DNA of 64,000 nucleotides from Bacteroidales bacterium (GTDB lineage: Bacteria > Bacteroidota > Bacteroidia > Bacteroidales > ML635J-15), in NCBI GenBank assembly GCA_017620015.1, contig JAFZRE010000014.1, forward strand, positions 1-64,000. Reading direction: 5' to 3'. The notes under the pieces are model-generated. The model was not told the DNA's origin. It saw only the letters and a program-made list of their open reading frames with translations, and did not search any database. Within the stretch, counting starts at the first letter, position 1; each line of letters begins with the position of its first letter. A program made the translations under genes and the position numbers. Below are positions 44,006 through 53,196 of this stretch, in pieces.

Positions 44006-46105
44006 TTATCTTTCCTTTACAATCTTAATGGTTTTACATTCCCTGCCATCATATACCTTCAGGAAATAAACGCCATTGACTTCGTTTGCGAAAGCATTGC
44101 CTAACTCAATATGTTGCTCGGAAAAAATTTCGGAAAACAACATTCTACCCATCATATCGTAGGCTTCAACAGTAAATTCACCATCCAAACCATCGACATC
44201 AAGTATCAAATTGTCATAGAATGGGTTAGGATAAACCGACATATTATAGTTTTCAACACTTACTGAAGACGGTTCATTCTGCCAATACTTCAAATCATCG
44301 ATATATATAGTATTGCCAAAGCGGTTTTCACTCTGTATGATAAGGCGGAAATTATTGCCTCTAAGCTTTGAAGCCGGCACAGTAAACGTATGCTCTATCC
44401 ACTCGTCCTGCGATGGAACGTAATCCTTGGGAGTTTCCTCGTAAGAAGTTATTAGCCCAGTACCAGAAAAAGTATGACCAATACGCAAGGTATCACCGCA
44501 AGTAGTAGAATAATAGAAATTCAAAGCATCGGTGTAAGAATCAGAACTTTTGCCTGCCGCAGCAACCTTAAACGAAATTTCCAACGGCAACGAATCGTTT
44601 TCTATCACAATGTTTGGCATATACAATTTGTTCTTCCTGTTTCCAACCCTTGAGTTCCTAATACGTACCGACTTGCCAGTATAACCTAAGTCAACCTGAG
44701 TCCAGCTTTCGTTTCTCGGCACCCACCAGCCTTCTTCATCGTTAATGTCAGGATTGTAGTTCTCTACATAAAAGTCATTGGCACTATTACCTGAAATAAG
44801 AGGGAAAGTAGTCGTTTCAAAATGCTCTGTATAAGGAATTTCATAACCTTCAAGCTTGTCATACACAGTTAATGTATTTTCCTTGGTTTTCGTATTTCCA
44901 TCAACACTGTTTTCTACATAAAGTTCTGTAGTAAACCTTCCACCTTCATTATATAGCACAGTCGGATTTTCATCACCAGAAGTAGCAGGTTCCCCACCAT
45001 CAAAACTCCACAACCTATAATCAATCGAAGTTGTATTATAGGTACGGTCGTTGTAAGAAACAGTAGCTCCATTGCATATCATTTTCTTGCTCTGGCTAAA
45101 ATCGGCAATAGGCGAACATTCTTCGTCAATATAGTCGTCATCGGTACCAGTAGCAATCCTGTTTGAGGCAGAGCACAGATTGTTTCGATTTGACACGTCA
45201 GAGTTTAGAGTTGCCCTCATAACAGCAGCCTGTCCATTTGTAAACATTCGGTAGCAATAGCTGTAGTCCATAAAGTTCTGAACATTGTCGAGACTACCAC
45301 AGGTAACATCATTCAAGGCACATGATGTATGACCGATGGTATTTGGAGTGTCCTCGATACCATCGTCGATGTCGCAATTATCTGCCTGACCAGGCTCATT
45401 TGTACTTCCCCAAGGATGTGGAAGATTCAAGTAATGACCAGCCTCGTGCGTCAACGCTCTACTTATATAATCATAGAGCAGAATTATTCCATCACCACCT
45501 TCAGGTGCTGTTCCTGGATAATACGAATAACCAGCCACGCCACTCTCGCTCATAGACTTAACTGTCCATACATTCAAGTATTTGGAATTATCCCAACTGC
45601 CAGCGACCTGTTTTGCTCGCTCATCACCATGATTTGTTGCGGAAGAATAAACACGGGTAACACCCATAGTGCAGTTTCCATCAGGGTCTTTTCTGGCAAG
45701 ACGGAACTCAATCTTAGTATCTGCAGCGATAGGCTTAAATTCAGCCTTTATCGAAGCCGTATCGGAACGCATCTTACGATAATCCTTATTCATCTGCTCA
45801 ATCGCAGCCTGAATTGCAGCATATGAAATATTCTCAGTACCATATTCATGCAAAACATGGAAAACCACTGGAATAACATAAACTTCATCATCATTGCCTT
45901 TGGGATGCTGCCTAATGTATTCACGAACGAAATCATTGAGTTTGGACCTGTCAAGAGCAATCTGCGGATTTCTCTTAACGAGTTCATCATAAACAGAATC
46001 GGTACCGCAACGGAACCAACCTTCATCTCCATCATGCTCCTGCGCAATCGACAAGAACGGCAGAAGAACCATTATACCTATTAATAATATATTACTAATC
46101 TTCAT
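44006..46105 (-). CDS. M43 (pappalysin-like) metalloprotease, T9SS cargo
   Basis: 699 residues. Signal peptide to about residue 22 (LSIAQ). Zinc site HEAGHYLNLPH at about residue 220; the usual metzincin HExxHxxGxxH has Asn in place of Gly here. Met-turn NFMDYSYC about 50 residues later. Related to mirolysin/ulilysin, which are secreted and often calcium-activated. A PKD-like domain follows (about 345-420), then a jelly-roll-like region and a T9SS sorting domain (MSVYPNPFYDNLIL). ATG at 46105 is preferred over an in-frame upstream Met. Promoter element TTCCTTTG about 12 bp upstream. Confidence 0.9.
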   Translation of the reverse strand: MKISNILLIGIMVLLPFLSIAQEHDGDEGWFRCGTDSVYDELVKRNPQIALDRSKLNDFVREYIRQHPKGNDDEVYVIPVVFHVLHEYGTENISYAAIQAAIEQMNKDYRKMRSDTASIKAEFKPIAADTKIEFRLARKDPDGNCTMGVTRVYSSATNHGDERAKQVAGSWDNSKYLNVWTVKSMSESGVAGYSYYPGTAPEGGDGIILLYDYISRALTHEAGHYLNLPHPWGSTNEPGQADNCDIDDGIEDTPNTIGHTSCALNDVTCGSLDNVQNFMDYSYCYRMFTNGQAAVMRATLNSDVSNRNNLCSASNRIATGTDDDYIDEECSPIADFSQSKKMICNGATVSYNDRTYNTTSIDYRLWSFDGGEPATSGDENPTVLYNEGGRFTTELYVENSVDGNTKTKENTLTVYDKLEGYEIPYTEHFETTTFPLISGNSANDFYVENYNPDINDEEGWWVPRNESWTQVDLGYTGKSVRIRNSRVGNRKNKLYMPNIVIENDSLPLEISFKVAAAGKSSDSYTDALNFYYSTTCGDTLRIGHTFSGTGLITSYEETPKDYVPSQDEWIEHTFTVPASKLRGNNFRLIIQSENRFGNTIYIDDLKYWQNEPSSVSVENYNMSVYPNPFYDNLILDVDGLDGEFTVEAYDMMGRMLFSEIFSEQHIELGNAFANEVNGVYFLKVYDGRECKTIKIVKER

Positions 46106-46165
46106 AAGAAAATTTTTTGCAAAGGAACAAAAAATGATTGTAAACACAAGTTTTTTGTGACCAAA

Positions 46166-46296
46166 AGTCTAACGGTCTAATCGAAGACCAGTCCAACAGC
46201 CTAATAGAAGACCTGCCAAACAGACCTCCAGACTGTGAGACTATTGGACTGTTAGTCTGTAAGCCTGCGAGACTGTTAGGCTGCTAGCCTGTGAGA
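46166..46296. repeat. Short GTCTAA/GACTGTTAG-type repeats before uvrB
   Basis: Many overlapping units such as gactgttagtctgtaagcct and gactgttaggctgctagcct, in direct and inverted order (for example cagtccaa near 46189 against ttggactg near 46245). Fills the gap between divergent promoters of the M43 protease and uvrB. Confidence 0.65.
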
Positions 46297-46305
46297 CTTT
46301 TTCAT

Positions 46306-46313
46306 TATCTTTG
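46306..46313 (+). promoter_or_regulatory. -7 element of uvrB
   Basis: TATCTTTG, 15 bp before the ATG; an upstream TTG codon inside it cannot be the start. Confidence 0.75.
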
Positions 46314-46328
46314 CAAAAAATTTACGAC

Positions 46329-48356
46329 ATGGATTTCGACCTAATATCCGAATACCGCCCAACTGGCGACCAGCCGCAGGCAATAATGGAACTGACCAAC
46401 GGACTTCTCCGAGGACAGAAGCACCAGACTTTGCTCGGTGTCACTGGTAGCGGCAAGACATTCACCATTGCAAATGTCATAAAGAACGCCAACTGCCCCG
46501 TGCTTGTACTCAGCCACAACAAGACGCTTGCTGCACAGCTGTACTCGGAGTTCAAGTCGTTTTTCCCGCGCAATGCAGTCGAATATTTCGTATCGTACTA
46601 CGACTACTACCAGCCAGAAGCCTACCTGCCGACAACCGACACCTATATAGAAAAGGATCTCTCAATAAACGACGAGATTGAAAAACTGCGTCTTAGTGCA
46701 ACAAGCGCACTTCTGTCGGGACGAAACGACGTGATTGTTGTATGCTCGGTGTCGTGCATATATGGCATAGGTAATCCCGAAGACTTCCATGCCAATACGA
46801 TAAAGGTTTCGCGCGGAGATAACATAGGTCGCGACAACCTGCTTCGAAAACTAGTTGACGGACTTTATTTCCGCAGCGACATCGAATTCAAGCGCGGAGC
46901 ATTCAGGGTAAAGGGCGACACCGTCGACATTTTCCTTGCACACCACGACATCGGACTGCGAATCATCTTCTGGGACGACGAAATCGAAGACATCTATTCA
47001 TTTGAACCATACACTGGCGAAAAAATAGAAGAACTTGAAGTCGCAAACATCTATCCGGCAAACATCTTCGTCACCACAAAGGACAAAACCATATCAGCCG
47101 TAAAACAGATACAAGACGACCTTGTGATTCAGGCCGAATATTTCAGGAAGGAAGGAAAGAACCTGGAAGCAAAGCGATTGGAAGAAAGGGTAACCTACGA
47201 CCTTGAAATGATAAAGGAACTCGGCTACTGCAGCGGAATAGAAAACTACTCGCGCTATTTCGACGGCAGAAAACCCGGTGGACGTCCGTTCTGCCTTATT
47301 GACTATTTCCCGAAGGACTTCATCACGGTAATTGATGAGAGCCACGTCACTATTCCACAAATCGGCGCAATGATTGGAGGCGACAGGTCACGAAAGGAAA
47401 ACTTGGTGAACTACGGCTTCCGTCTGCCAGCAGCAATTGACAACCGACCGCTAACGCTTCCCGAATTTGAATCGTTGGTTGACCGCGTGATTTATGTCAG
47501 CGCAACTCCAGCCGACTACGAACTGCAAAAGAGCGATGGCATAATTGTGGAACAAATCATTCGTCCGACAGGACTTCTCGACCCAATAATCGAAGTCAGA
47601 CCTACCGAAAATCAGATTGACGACCTAATGGAAGAAATCAGGGTACGTGCGGAAAGGGACGAGAGGATACTTGTTACCACACTTACCAAGCGAATGGCGG
47701 AAGAACTTACCAAATATTTCCACAAGTACGGCATCCGTTGCGAATACATTCACTCCGACGTGGAAACCTTGGAACGAGTGCGTATTCTATCCGACCTCCG
47801 CAACGGACTTTTCGATGTGCTGATTGGAGTAAACCTACTACGCGAAGGTCTTGACTTGCCAGAAGTCTCGCTCGTTGCAATCATCGATGCCGACAAGGAA
47901 GGCTTCCTGCGTTCGGAACGCTCATTGACACAGACGGCAGGACGCGCCGCCAGAAACATCAACGGCAAGGTAATTATGTACGCCGACAAGATTACAGGTT
48001 CGATGCAGCGCACCATAGACCAGACCAACTACCGCCGAGAAAAGCAGATGAAGTACAACAAGGAGCACAACATCACACCAAAGCAGATTGTAAAGGCAAA
48101 TAGCAGCAACGCATTAAACATTGCGAATACAGGCTACGACATCAATCTGGAATCGGAAATAAACATGGCCGCCGACCCAGTTGTACCATATATGAATATT
48201 AACGAACTCGAAAAAGCCATTAGGAATGCAGAAAGACAGATGGAAGCGGCATCGGCACGGCTCGATTTCCTCGAAGCGGCAAAATTCAGGGACGAAATGT
48301 TTGCGTACAGGAAAGAACTCGAAAGAAGAAAAACATCCAAAAGCTCAAACATCTAA
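46329..48356 (+). CDS. uvrB: Excinuclease ABC subunit B
   Basis: 675 residues. Damage-verifying helicase of nucleotide excision repair. Walker A GVTGSGKT near residue 39, beta-hairpin YYDYYQPEAYLP near 95, helicase motifs DESHVTIPQIG and QTAGRAARN, and a C-terminal UvrB/UvrC motif (EKAIRNAERQMEAASARLDFLEAAKFRDEM region). Complete; neighbours unrelated. Confidence 0.98.
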   Translation: MDFDLISEYRPTGDQPQAIMELTNGLLRGQKHQTLLGVTGSGKTFTIANVIKNANCPVLVLSHNKTLAAQLYSEFKSFFPRNAVEYFVSYYDYYQPEAYLPTTDTYIEKDLSINDEIEKLRLSATSALLSGRNDVIVVCSVSCIYGIGNPEDFHANTIKVSRGDNIGRDNLLRKLVDGLYFRSDIEFKRGAFRVKGDTVDIFLAHHDIGLRIIFWDDEIEDIYSFEPYTGEKIEELEVANIYPANIFVTTKDKTISAVKQIQDDLVIQAEYFRKEGKNLEAKRLEERVTYDLEMIKELGYCSGIENYSRYFDGRKPGGRPFCLIDYFPKDFITVIDESHVTIPQIGAMIGGDRSRKENLVNYGFRLPAAIDNRPLTLPEFESLVDRVIYVSATPADYELQKSDGIIVEQIIRPTGLLDPIIEVRPTENQIDDLMEEIRVRAERDERILVTTLTKRMAEELTKYFHKYGIRCEYIHSDVETLERVRILSDLRNGLFDVLIGVNLLREGLDLPEVSLVAIIDADKEGFLRSERSLTQTAGRAARNINGKVIMYADKITGSMQRTIDQTNYRREKQMKYNKEHNITPKQIVKANSSNALNIANTGYDINLESEINMAADPVVPYMNINELEKAIRNAERQMEAASARLDFLEAAKFRDEMFAYRKELERRKTSKSSNI

Positions 48357-48467
48357 CAATAAGCATTTTACACAAAAAACTACAATATCAAACATTGCTT
48401 GTTGATAAATCTACAACAAAAAAAGCAAAAAAAAAGCAATCAAAAATTGTAGTTAAAAAAAAATTAA

Positions 48468-48475
48468 TACCTTTG
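48468..48475 (+). promoter_or_regulatory. -7 element of the C10 protease gene
   Basis: TACCTTTG, with a TTG 18 nt upstream; 33 bp before the ATG at 48509. Confidence 0.7.
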
Positions 48476-48508
48476 CGTTTATTATTAAAGACACAAAATA
48501 GTTTTTGT

Positions 48509-50572
48509 ATGAAAAGATTTAGTTTATTGATAGTCATCTTGTTAGCAGCACATTTTATGTTTGCTCAAAATGCTTCCACAACTGTTTCTAACAAGGAAGC
48601 TATGACGTATGGATTGAACTATATGAAGTCACAATACCCTACAAGGGCTGCATTGAACATAAGTTCATCCGAAATTATAAAGTCGGAAGCGACTGGAAAA
48701 GACTGCTACCACGTATTCAACTTTGAAGAAGGCGGTTTTGTTATCGTATGTGCAGACAGAAGGAGCAAACCAATCTTTGCTTTTTCAAACGAAGGTAGCT
48801 TCAACTCATCTGAGATTGCTCCCGCATTGAAGGAATGGATTAAGCAATACACACAGCAGCTTGACATTGTTGAAGCAAAGAATCTTCCAGTTCCAGAAGA
48901 ATCTGTTTTACAATGGAATCCTAACGTTAAACGCGCATCGACAAGAGGCGTAGAACCTCTTATCACAACCATGTGGAACCAGGATTATCCATACAATATG
49001 CTTTGTCCGGAACATCCGCAAGGCAATCACGGTCACACCTACACTGGCTGTGTTGCAACTGCAATGGCTCAGGTAATGAAATACTGGAACTATCCGGAAC
49101 ATGGTATAGGAAAAGTATCATACTTCTGGGGAGCTTGGGACACCATCAACCTAGCAGAAGCAACCTACGACTGGGAAAATATGCCGAACTCATATAGCAC
49201 ATTTGGCGCAAACGCATGGAACGATGTACAAAAGCAAGCTGTTGCAACATTGATGTTCCACTGCGGCGTATCCATTAACATGGACTATGGCTACGATGGT
49301 TCTGGTACTCAAACCGAATACACAGCTAGCGCATTGAGAAACAATTTCGGATACAGAAATGGTATTGAAGCAAAATACAGAGACAATGGCGCTTCGGGAG
49401 ATAACTTCGAACACTACTACGAAAACGACACCATCTGGAGCAGAATGTTGATGGAAGACTTGGATATGCGTAGACCTCTTATCTATAGCGGACACCCAAC
49501 ATCTGGTGCTGGTCACGCTTGGGTTTGCGACGGATATAAGATTGATGGCAATGGCAACAGAACATTCCACATGAACTGGGGCTGGGGTCCAACAGGTGGC
49601 AATGCATATTTCACTATTGACAACCTCAACTCACACGCAGGATATGGTGATGACGGAAGCTATAATTTCGCTTACGGACAGTGCGTTGTTTTCAACATCG
49701 CAGTTCCAGACATTGAAGCCGCACCATACTGCATGAACAACCAGACTAACGTTTATGAAGAAGAACACTGGAACATTAACGATGGTAGCTACTCGAACTT
49801 CTACAAGAAGAACACCAACTGCGACTGGGTTATAAAGATTAAGGATTACGAAACTGATACTTTGCTTTATTATTTCAACTATTTTGAACTTGAAGCAGGC
49901 GACGAAGTTAAGATTTACGCTGGCGAAGATGCAAATGGACAGTTGCTTGATACTTATTACGAAGGCAAAGAACCAACCGACACAATAAAGCACGTTGGTA
50001 CTCCTATTTATATCCAATTCATTACTGACGGAGAAAATCAGGCTCGCGGTTGGGAACTCCACTACGAAGCAATGAGATATCCGTTTACAATAACAACTTC
50101 AGTTGTCGGTACAGGTGGTTCTGTAAATCCAGAAGGCGTAAAACCAGTTATGAAGAACTCCACTTTGTCTGTTGTCATGACCCCAGATGCTAGAAATTCT
50201 GTAAGTGAATTTACTATTGATGGAGTACTTACTTTGAAAGGTGCAGGTTTGGGAGAAAATGTAACATATACATTTACAAACATTAAGTCAAGCCACACAG
50301 TAGAAGTAAAATTCGAACCTACATCAGTTGAAGAAGAAAGCGCTAACAACATATCTATATTCCCGAACCCGAACAACGGTAAGTTCAGCGTTAACTTTGG
50401 CGATAATGCACAATCGTATGTACTTTATGATATGAGCGGTCGCGTTGTTGAAGAAAAGGCTGTTAACGGTCAGTCTGTTGTTGATTTCGACATGGATATT
50501 GCAGCAGGCACATATTTCATAAAGGTTATCAATAACGACAAGGTTTCGGTTGAGAAAATTGTTGTAGAATAA
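48509..50572 (+). CDS. C10 (streptopain-like) cysteine protease, T9SS cargo
   Basis: 687 residues. Signal peptide (MFAQ, about 19); Spi-like pro-domain (about 25-125) that keeps the enzyme inactive; C10 catalytic domain with Cys181 in YTGCVATAMAQVMKYW and His336 in GAGHAWVCDGY, followed by HMNWGWGPTGG. Relatives: streptopain, interpain, periodontain. A CUB-like domain (about 410-520), an InlB-like beta repeat (about 525-600) and a T9SS sorting domain (ISIFPNPNNGKF) end the chain. ATG at 48509 follows the promoter; the longer frame starts within AT-rich leader sequence. Confidence 0.92.
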   Translation: MKRFSLLIVILLAAHFMFAQNASTTVSNKEAMTYGLNYMKSQYPTRAALNISSSEIIKSEATGKDCYHVFNFEEGGFVIVCADRRSKPIFAFSNEGSFNSSEIAPALKEWIKQYTQQLDIVEAKNLPVPEESVLQWNPNVKRASTRGVEPLITTMWNQDYPYNMLCPEHPQGNHGHTYTGCVATAMAQVMKYWNYPEHGIGKVSYFWGAWDTINLAEATYDWENMPNSYSTFGANAWNDVQKQAVATLMFHCGVSINMDYGYDGSGTQTEYTASALRNNFGYRNGIEAKYRDNGASGDNFEHYYENDTIWSRMLMEDLDMRRPLIYSGHPTSGAGHAWVCDGYKIDGNGNRTFHMNWGWGPTGGNAYFTIDNLNSHAGYGDDGSYNFAYGQCVVFNIAVPDIEAAPYCMNNQTNVYEEEHWNINDGSYSNFYKKNTNCDWVIKIKDYETDTLLYYFNYFELEAGDEVKIYAGEDANGQLLDTYYEGKEPTDTIKHVGTPIYIQFITDGENQARGWELHYEAMRYPFTITTSVVGTGGSVNPEGVKPVMKNSTLSVVMTPDARNSVSEFTIDGVLTLKGAGLGENVTYTFTNIKSSHTVEVKFEPTSVEEESANNISIFPNPNNGKFSVNFGDNAQSYVLYDMSGRVVEEKAVNGQSVVDFDMDIAAGTYFIKVINNDKVSVEKIVVE

Positions 50573-50590
50573 AAAATTTACTTCATAAGA

Positions 50591-50621
50591 AACGGCTTCA
50601 TAACGGAGCCGTTTTTTTTTT
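50591..50621 (+). terminator. C10 protease terminator
   Basis: Stem aacggct / agccgtt with T10 tail, 19 bp after the stop. Confidence 0.88.
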
Positions 50622-50683
50622 ACTTATAGTTTCCTCGAAACAATAAATATCCTTAAATTTGCACAAGAGAAAATTAGTTTCAA

Positions 50684-51433
50684 ATGAATATTGCAGCAAT
50701 AATACCAGCAAGATACGCATCGACAAGGTTTCCTGGCAAGCCTCTCATTAACATCAACGGAAAAACTATGGTTCACAACGTCTATACACAAGCATCAAAA
50801 GTATTTGATACCGTGTACGTTGCAACCGATGACGAGCGCATTGCAAACGAAGTAAACCGTTTCGGCGGCAAATGTGTAATGACTTCGAAAAAACACAAGA
50901 GCGGAACAGACAGATGCGCCGAAGCCATAATTAAAATAGAAGAAACAGAAGGTAAGGAATTTGATGTTGTTGTAAACATACAGGGCGATGAGCCTTTCAT
51001 AAAGACTGAGCAACTTGAAGAATTGAAAAAATGCTTCAACAAGAAACGTACACAGATTGCAACACTCGTAAAACCAATAAACAACAAGGAAGACATTTTC
51101 AATCCAAACAAGCCGAAAGTTGTAATATCCACATCAAACGAAGCTATATATTTTAGCCGTTCGCCAATCCCCTACCTGCGCGGTCACAAGGAAACCAACT
51201 GGATTTCGAAGCACTTGTATTACAAACATATAGGACTTTATGGATATAGGAAAGACGTACTGCTGGAAATTACAAAACTGGCACAAACGCCTTTGGAAAT
51301 AGCCGAAAGCCTTGAACAGTTAAGGTGGATTGAAAACGGATATAAAATCAAGGTCGCCTTCACAGAACACGAAAGCATCAGTATCGATACTCCAAAAGAT
51401 CTTGAACGGATTAAGGAAATTGGTCTTCTTTAG
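50684..51433 (+). CDS. kdsB: CMP-KDO synthetase KdsB
   Basis: 249 residues. 3-deoxy-manno-octulosonate cytidylyltransferase, activates KDO for LPS core. PARYASTRFPGKPL at residue 8, ATDDERI near 46, SGTDRCAEA near 72, and VNIQGDEPFI near 95 are all diagnostic. Promoter element TAAATTTG at 50654-50661. First of three closely packed genes (gaps 2 and 6 bp). Confidence 0.97.
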   Translation: MNIAAIIPARYASTRFPGKPLININGKTMVHNVYTQASKVFDTVYVATDDERIANEVNRFGGKCVMTSKKHKSGTDRCAEAIIKIEETEGKEFDVVVNIQGDEPFIKTEQLEELKKCFNKKRTQIATLVKPINNKEDIFNPNKPKVVISTSNEAIYFSRSPIPYLRGHKETNWISKHLYYKHIGLYGYRKDVLLEITKLAQTPLEIAESLEQLRWIENGYKIKVAFTEHESISIDTPKDLERIKEIGLL

Positions 51434-51435
51434 AA

Positions 51436-52560
51436 ATGAAAATTGCCGTCAACACACGACTGCTCCTAAAGGGTAAACTTGAAGGAATAGGTTGGTTTAC
51501 ATACGAAACGCTTAAGCGAATAACATCGCAACACCCCGAACACGAATTCTTTTTCATTTTCGACAGGGAATACGACAAGGATTTTATATTCGCACCTAAT
51601 GTCAAGCCAATAGTCCTCGCCCCTCCTACCCGACATCCGTTCCTTTGGATTCTGTGGTTTGAGTATAGGATTCCAAAACTGCTGAAAAAAATCGGAGCCG
51701 ACATTTTTCTATCCACCGACGGATACATTTCGTTAAGAACAAACATTCCACAAGTTGATGTCATTCATGACATTAACTTTGTACACAACCCAAAACAACT
51801 TCCGTGGCTCACAAGTTGGTATTACAACAAATATTTTATAAAATTCGCAAGAAAGGCAGCACACATCGGAACCGTATCTGAATTTTCAAAAAGTGACATC
51901 TGCAAAACATACATCATTGACAACAAAAAAGTTACCGTTTGTTACAATGGCTCCAACGAGCAATACAAACCGATAAGCGAAGACGAAAAAAAAGTAATTC
52001 GCGACAAATACAGCAAAGGGACTAAATATTTTGTCTTTGTCGGGGCTTTAAGTCCTCGAAAAAATGTTGACGGTCTTCTTCGCTCGTTTGAAATATTCAA
52101 GGAACGATACAACATCAACTTAAAACTCCTTATTGTCGGCGGTACTCTTCACAAGATTGGCGAAATTGAAAGCGTTTATTCTGAAATGAATCACAAGGAC
52201 GATGTCATATTCACCGGACGACTTGAAACAGACGAACTGTGCAAAGTTGTTGCTGCATCGGAAAGTCTTGTCTATATACCACATTTCGAAGGTTTTGGAA
52301 TCCCATTGTTGGAAGCGATGTACGCAGAAACTGCAATAATAAGCGGAGATACAACGTCGTTGCCCGAAGTGGTTGGCGATGCGGCACTAATATGCTCTCC
52401 AACAGACTACAACAAGGTTGCCGAGAATATGCATACGCTAGTAAGCAATGATAAATTAAGGAATTCGCTAATTGAAAAAGGTCGTGTACAACGCCAGAAA
52501 TTTTCGTGGCAACTTACATCGGAACGTCTGTGGATGTGCATTGAAAACGCAATAAAGTAA
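51436..52560 (+). CDS. GT4 glycosyltransferase
   Basis: 374 residues. GT-B fold: N-terminal half begins MKIAVNTRLL and has LEGIGWFTYETL; the donor half begins FVFVGALSPRKNVDGLL near residue 200 and carries the GT4 retaining motif FEGFGIPLLEAMYAETAII near 278 (Glu pair). Cytoplasmic or membrane-associated. It is in one run with kdsB, so LPS core or surface glycan synthesis is likely, but acceptor and sugar are unknown. Confidence 0.9.
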   Translation: MKIAVNTRLLLKGKLEGIGWFTYETLKRITSQHPEHEFFFIFDREYDKDFIFAPNVKPIVLAPPTRHPFLWILWFEYRIPKLLKKIGADIFLSTDGYISLRTNIPQVDVIHDINFVHNPKQLPWLTSWYYNKYFIKFARKAAHIGTVSEFSKSDICKTYIIDNKKVTVCYNGSNEQYKPISEDEKKVIRDKYSKGTKYFVFVGALSPRKNVDGLLRSFEIFKERYNINLKLLIVGGTLHKIGEIESVYSEMNHKDDVIFTGRLETDELCKVVAASESLVYIPHFEGFGIPLLEAMYAETAIISGDTTSLPEVVGDAALICSPTDYNKVAENMHTLVSNDKLRNSLIEKGRVQRQKFSWQLTSERLWMCIENAIK

Positions 52561-52566
52561 ATAACT

Positions 52567-53163
52567 ATGCTGAAACCTTTTTTTCAAAAGAATACGATAG
52601 AAGCAGGTTGCGACGAAGCTGGACGTGGCTGCCTCGCAGGACCTGTATATGCAGCGTCCGTTATTCTTCCTCCCGACTATAAAAACGAAATGCTAAACGA
52701 CTCGAAGCAACTTTCGGAAAAGAAACGCGACGAACTGCGGGCAGAAATTGAACGCGATGCCATATCGTTTTGTGTCGCCTCGATGGACAACAACGAGATA
52801 GACCAAATAAACATACTAAAAGCCTCTATCCTATCAATGCACAAGGCCGTATCGGGACTAAAAACTATTCCTCAACTGCTTCTCATCGATGGCAATAAGT
52901 TCATTCCATACGAAAACATTCCATACAAATGCATTGTAAAGGGCGATGCAACATACATGTCGATAGCCGCAGCCTCAATCCTTGCAAAAACATATAGGGA
53001 CGAATTTATGTACAAGATTGCAAAGGAATTTCCCCAATACCACTGGGAAGAAAACAAAGGCTACCCAACAAAATCGCACAGAGCTGCAATTATGGAATAT
53101 GGAGTTACAAAATATCACAGACTTTCATACAAATTAACAGACACACAATTAAGTTTATTCTAA
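52567..53163 (+). CDS. rnhB: Ribonuclease HII
   Basis: 198 residues. Removes ribonucleotides from DNA and RNA primers. Metal site AGCDEAGRGCLAGP at residue 18 (Asp-Glu), LLLIDGNKF near 104 (Asp) and a later Asp in the AASILAKTYRDEFM helix. The closing GYPTKSHRAAI motif is intact. Last of the kdsB run. Confidence 0.96.
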   Translation: MLKPFFQKNTIEAGCDEAGRGCLAGPVYAASVILPPDYKNEMLNDSKQLSEKKRDELRAEIERDAISFCVASMDNNEIDQINILKASILSMHKAVSGLKTIPQLLLIDGNKFIPYENIPYKCIVKGDATYMSIAAASILAKTYRDEFMYKIAKEFPQYHWEENKGYPTKSHRAAIMEYGVTKYHRLSYKLTDTQLSLF

Positions 53164-53196
53164 TTTAAATTAAATTTGCACAAAAATTTATTAGAT

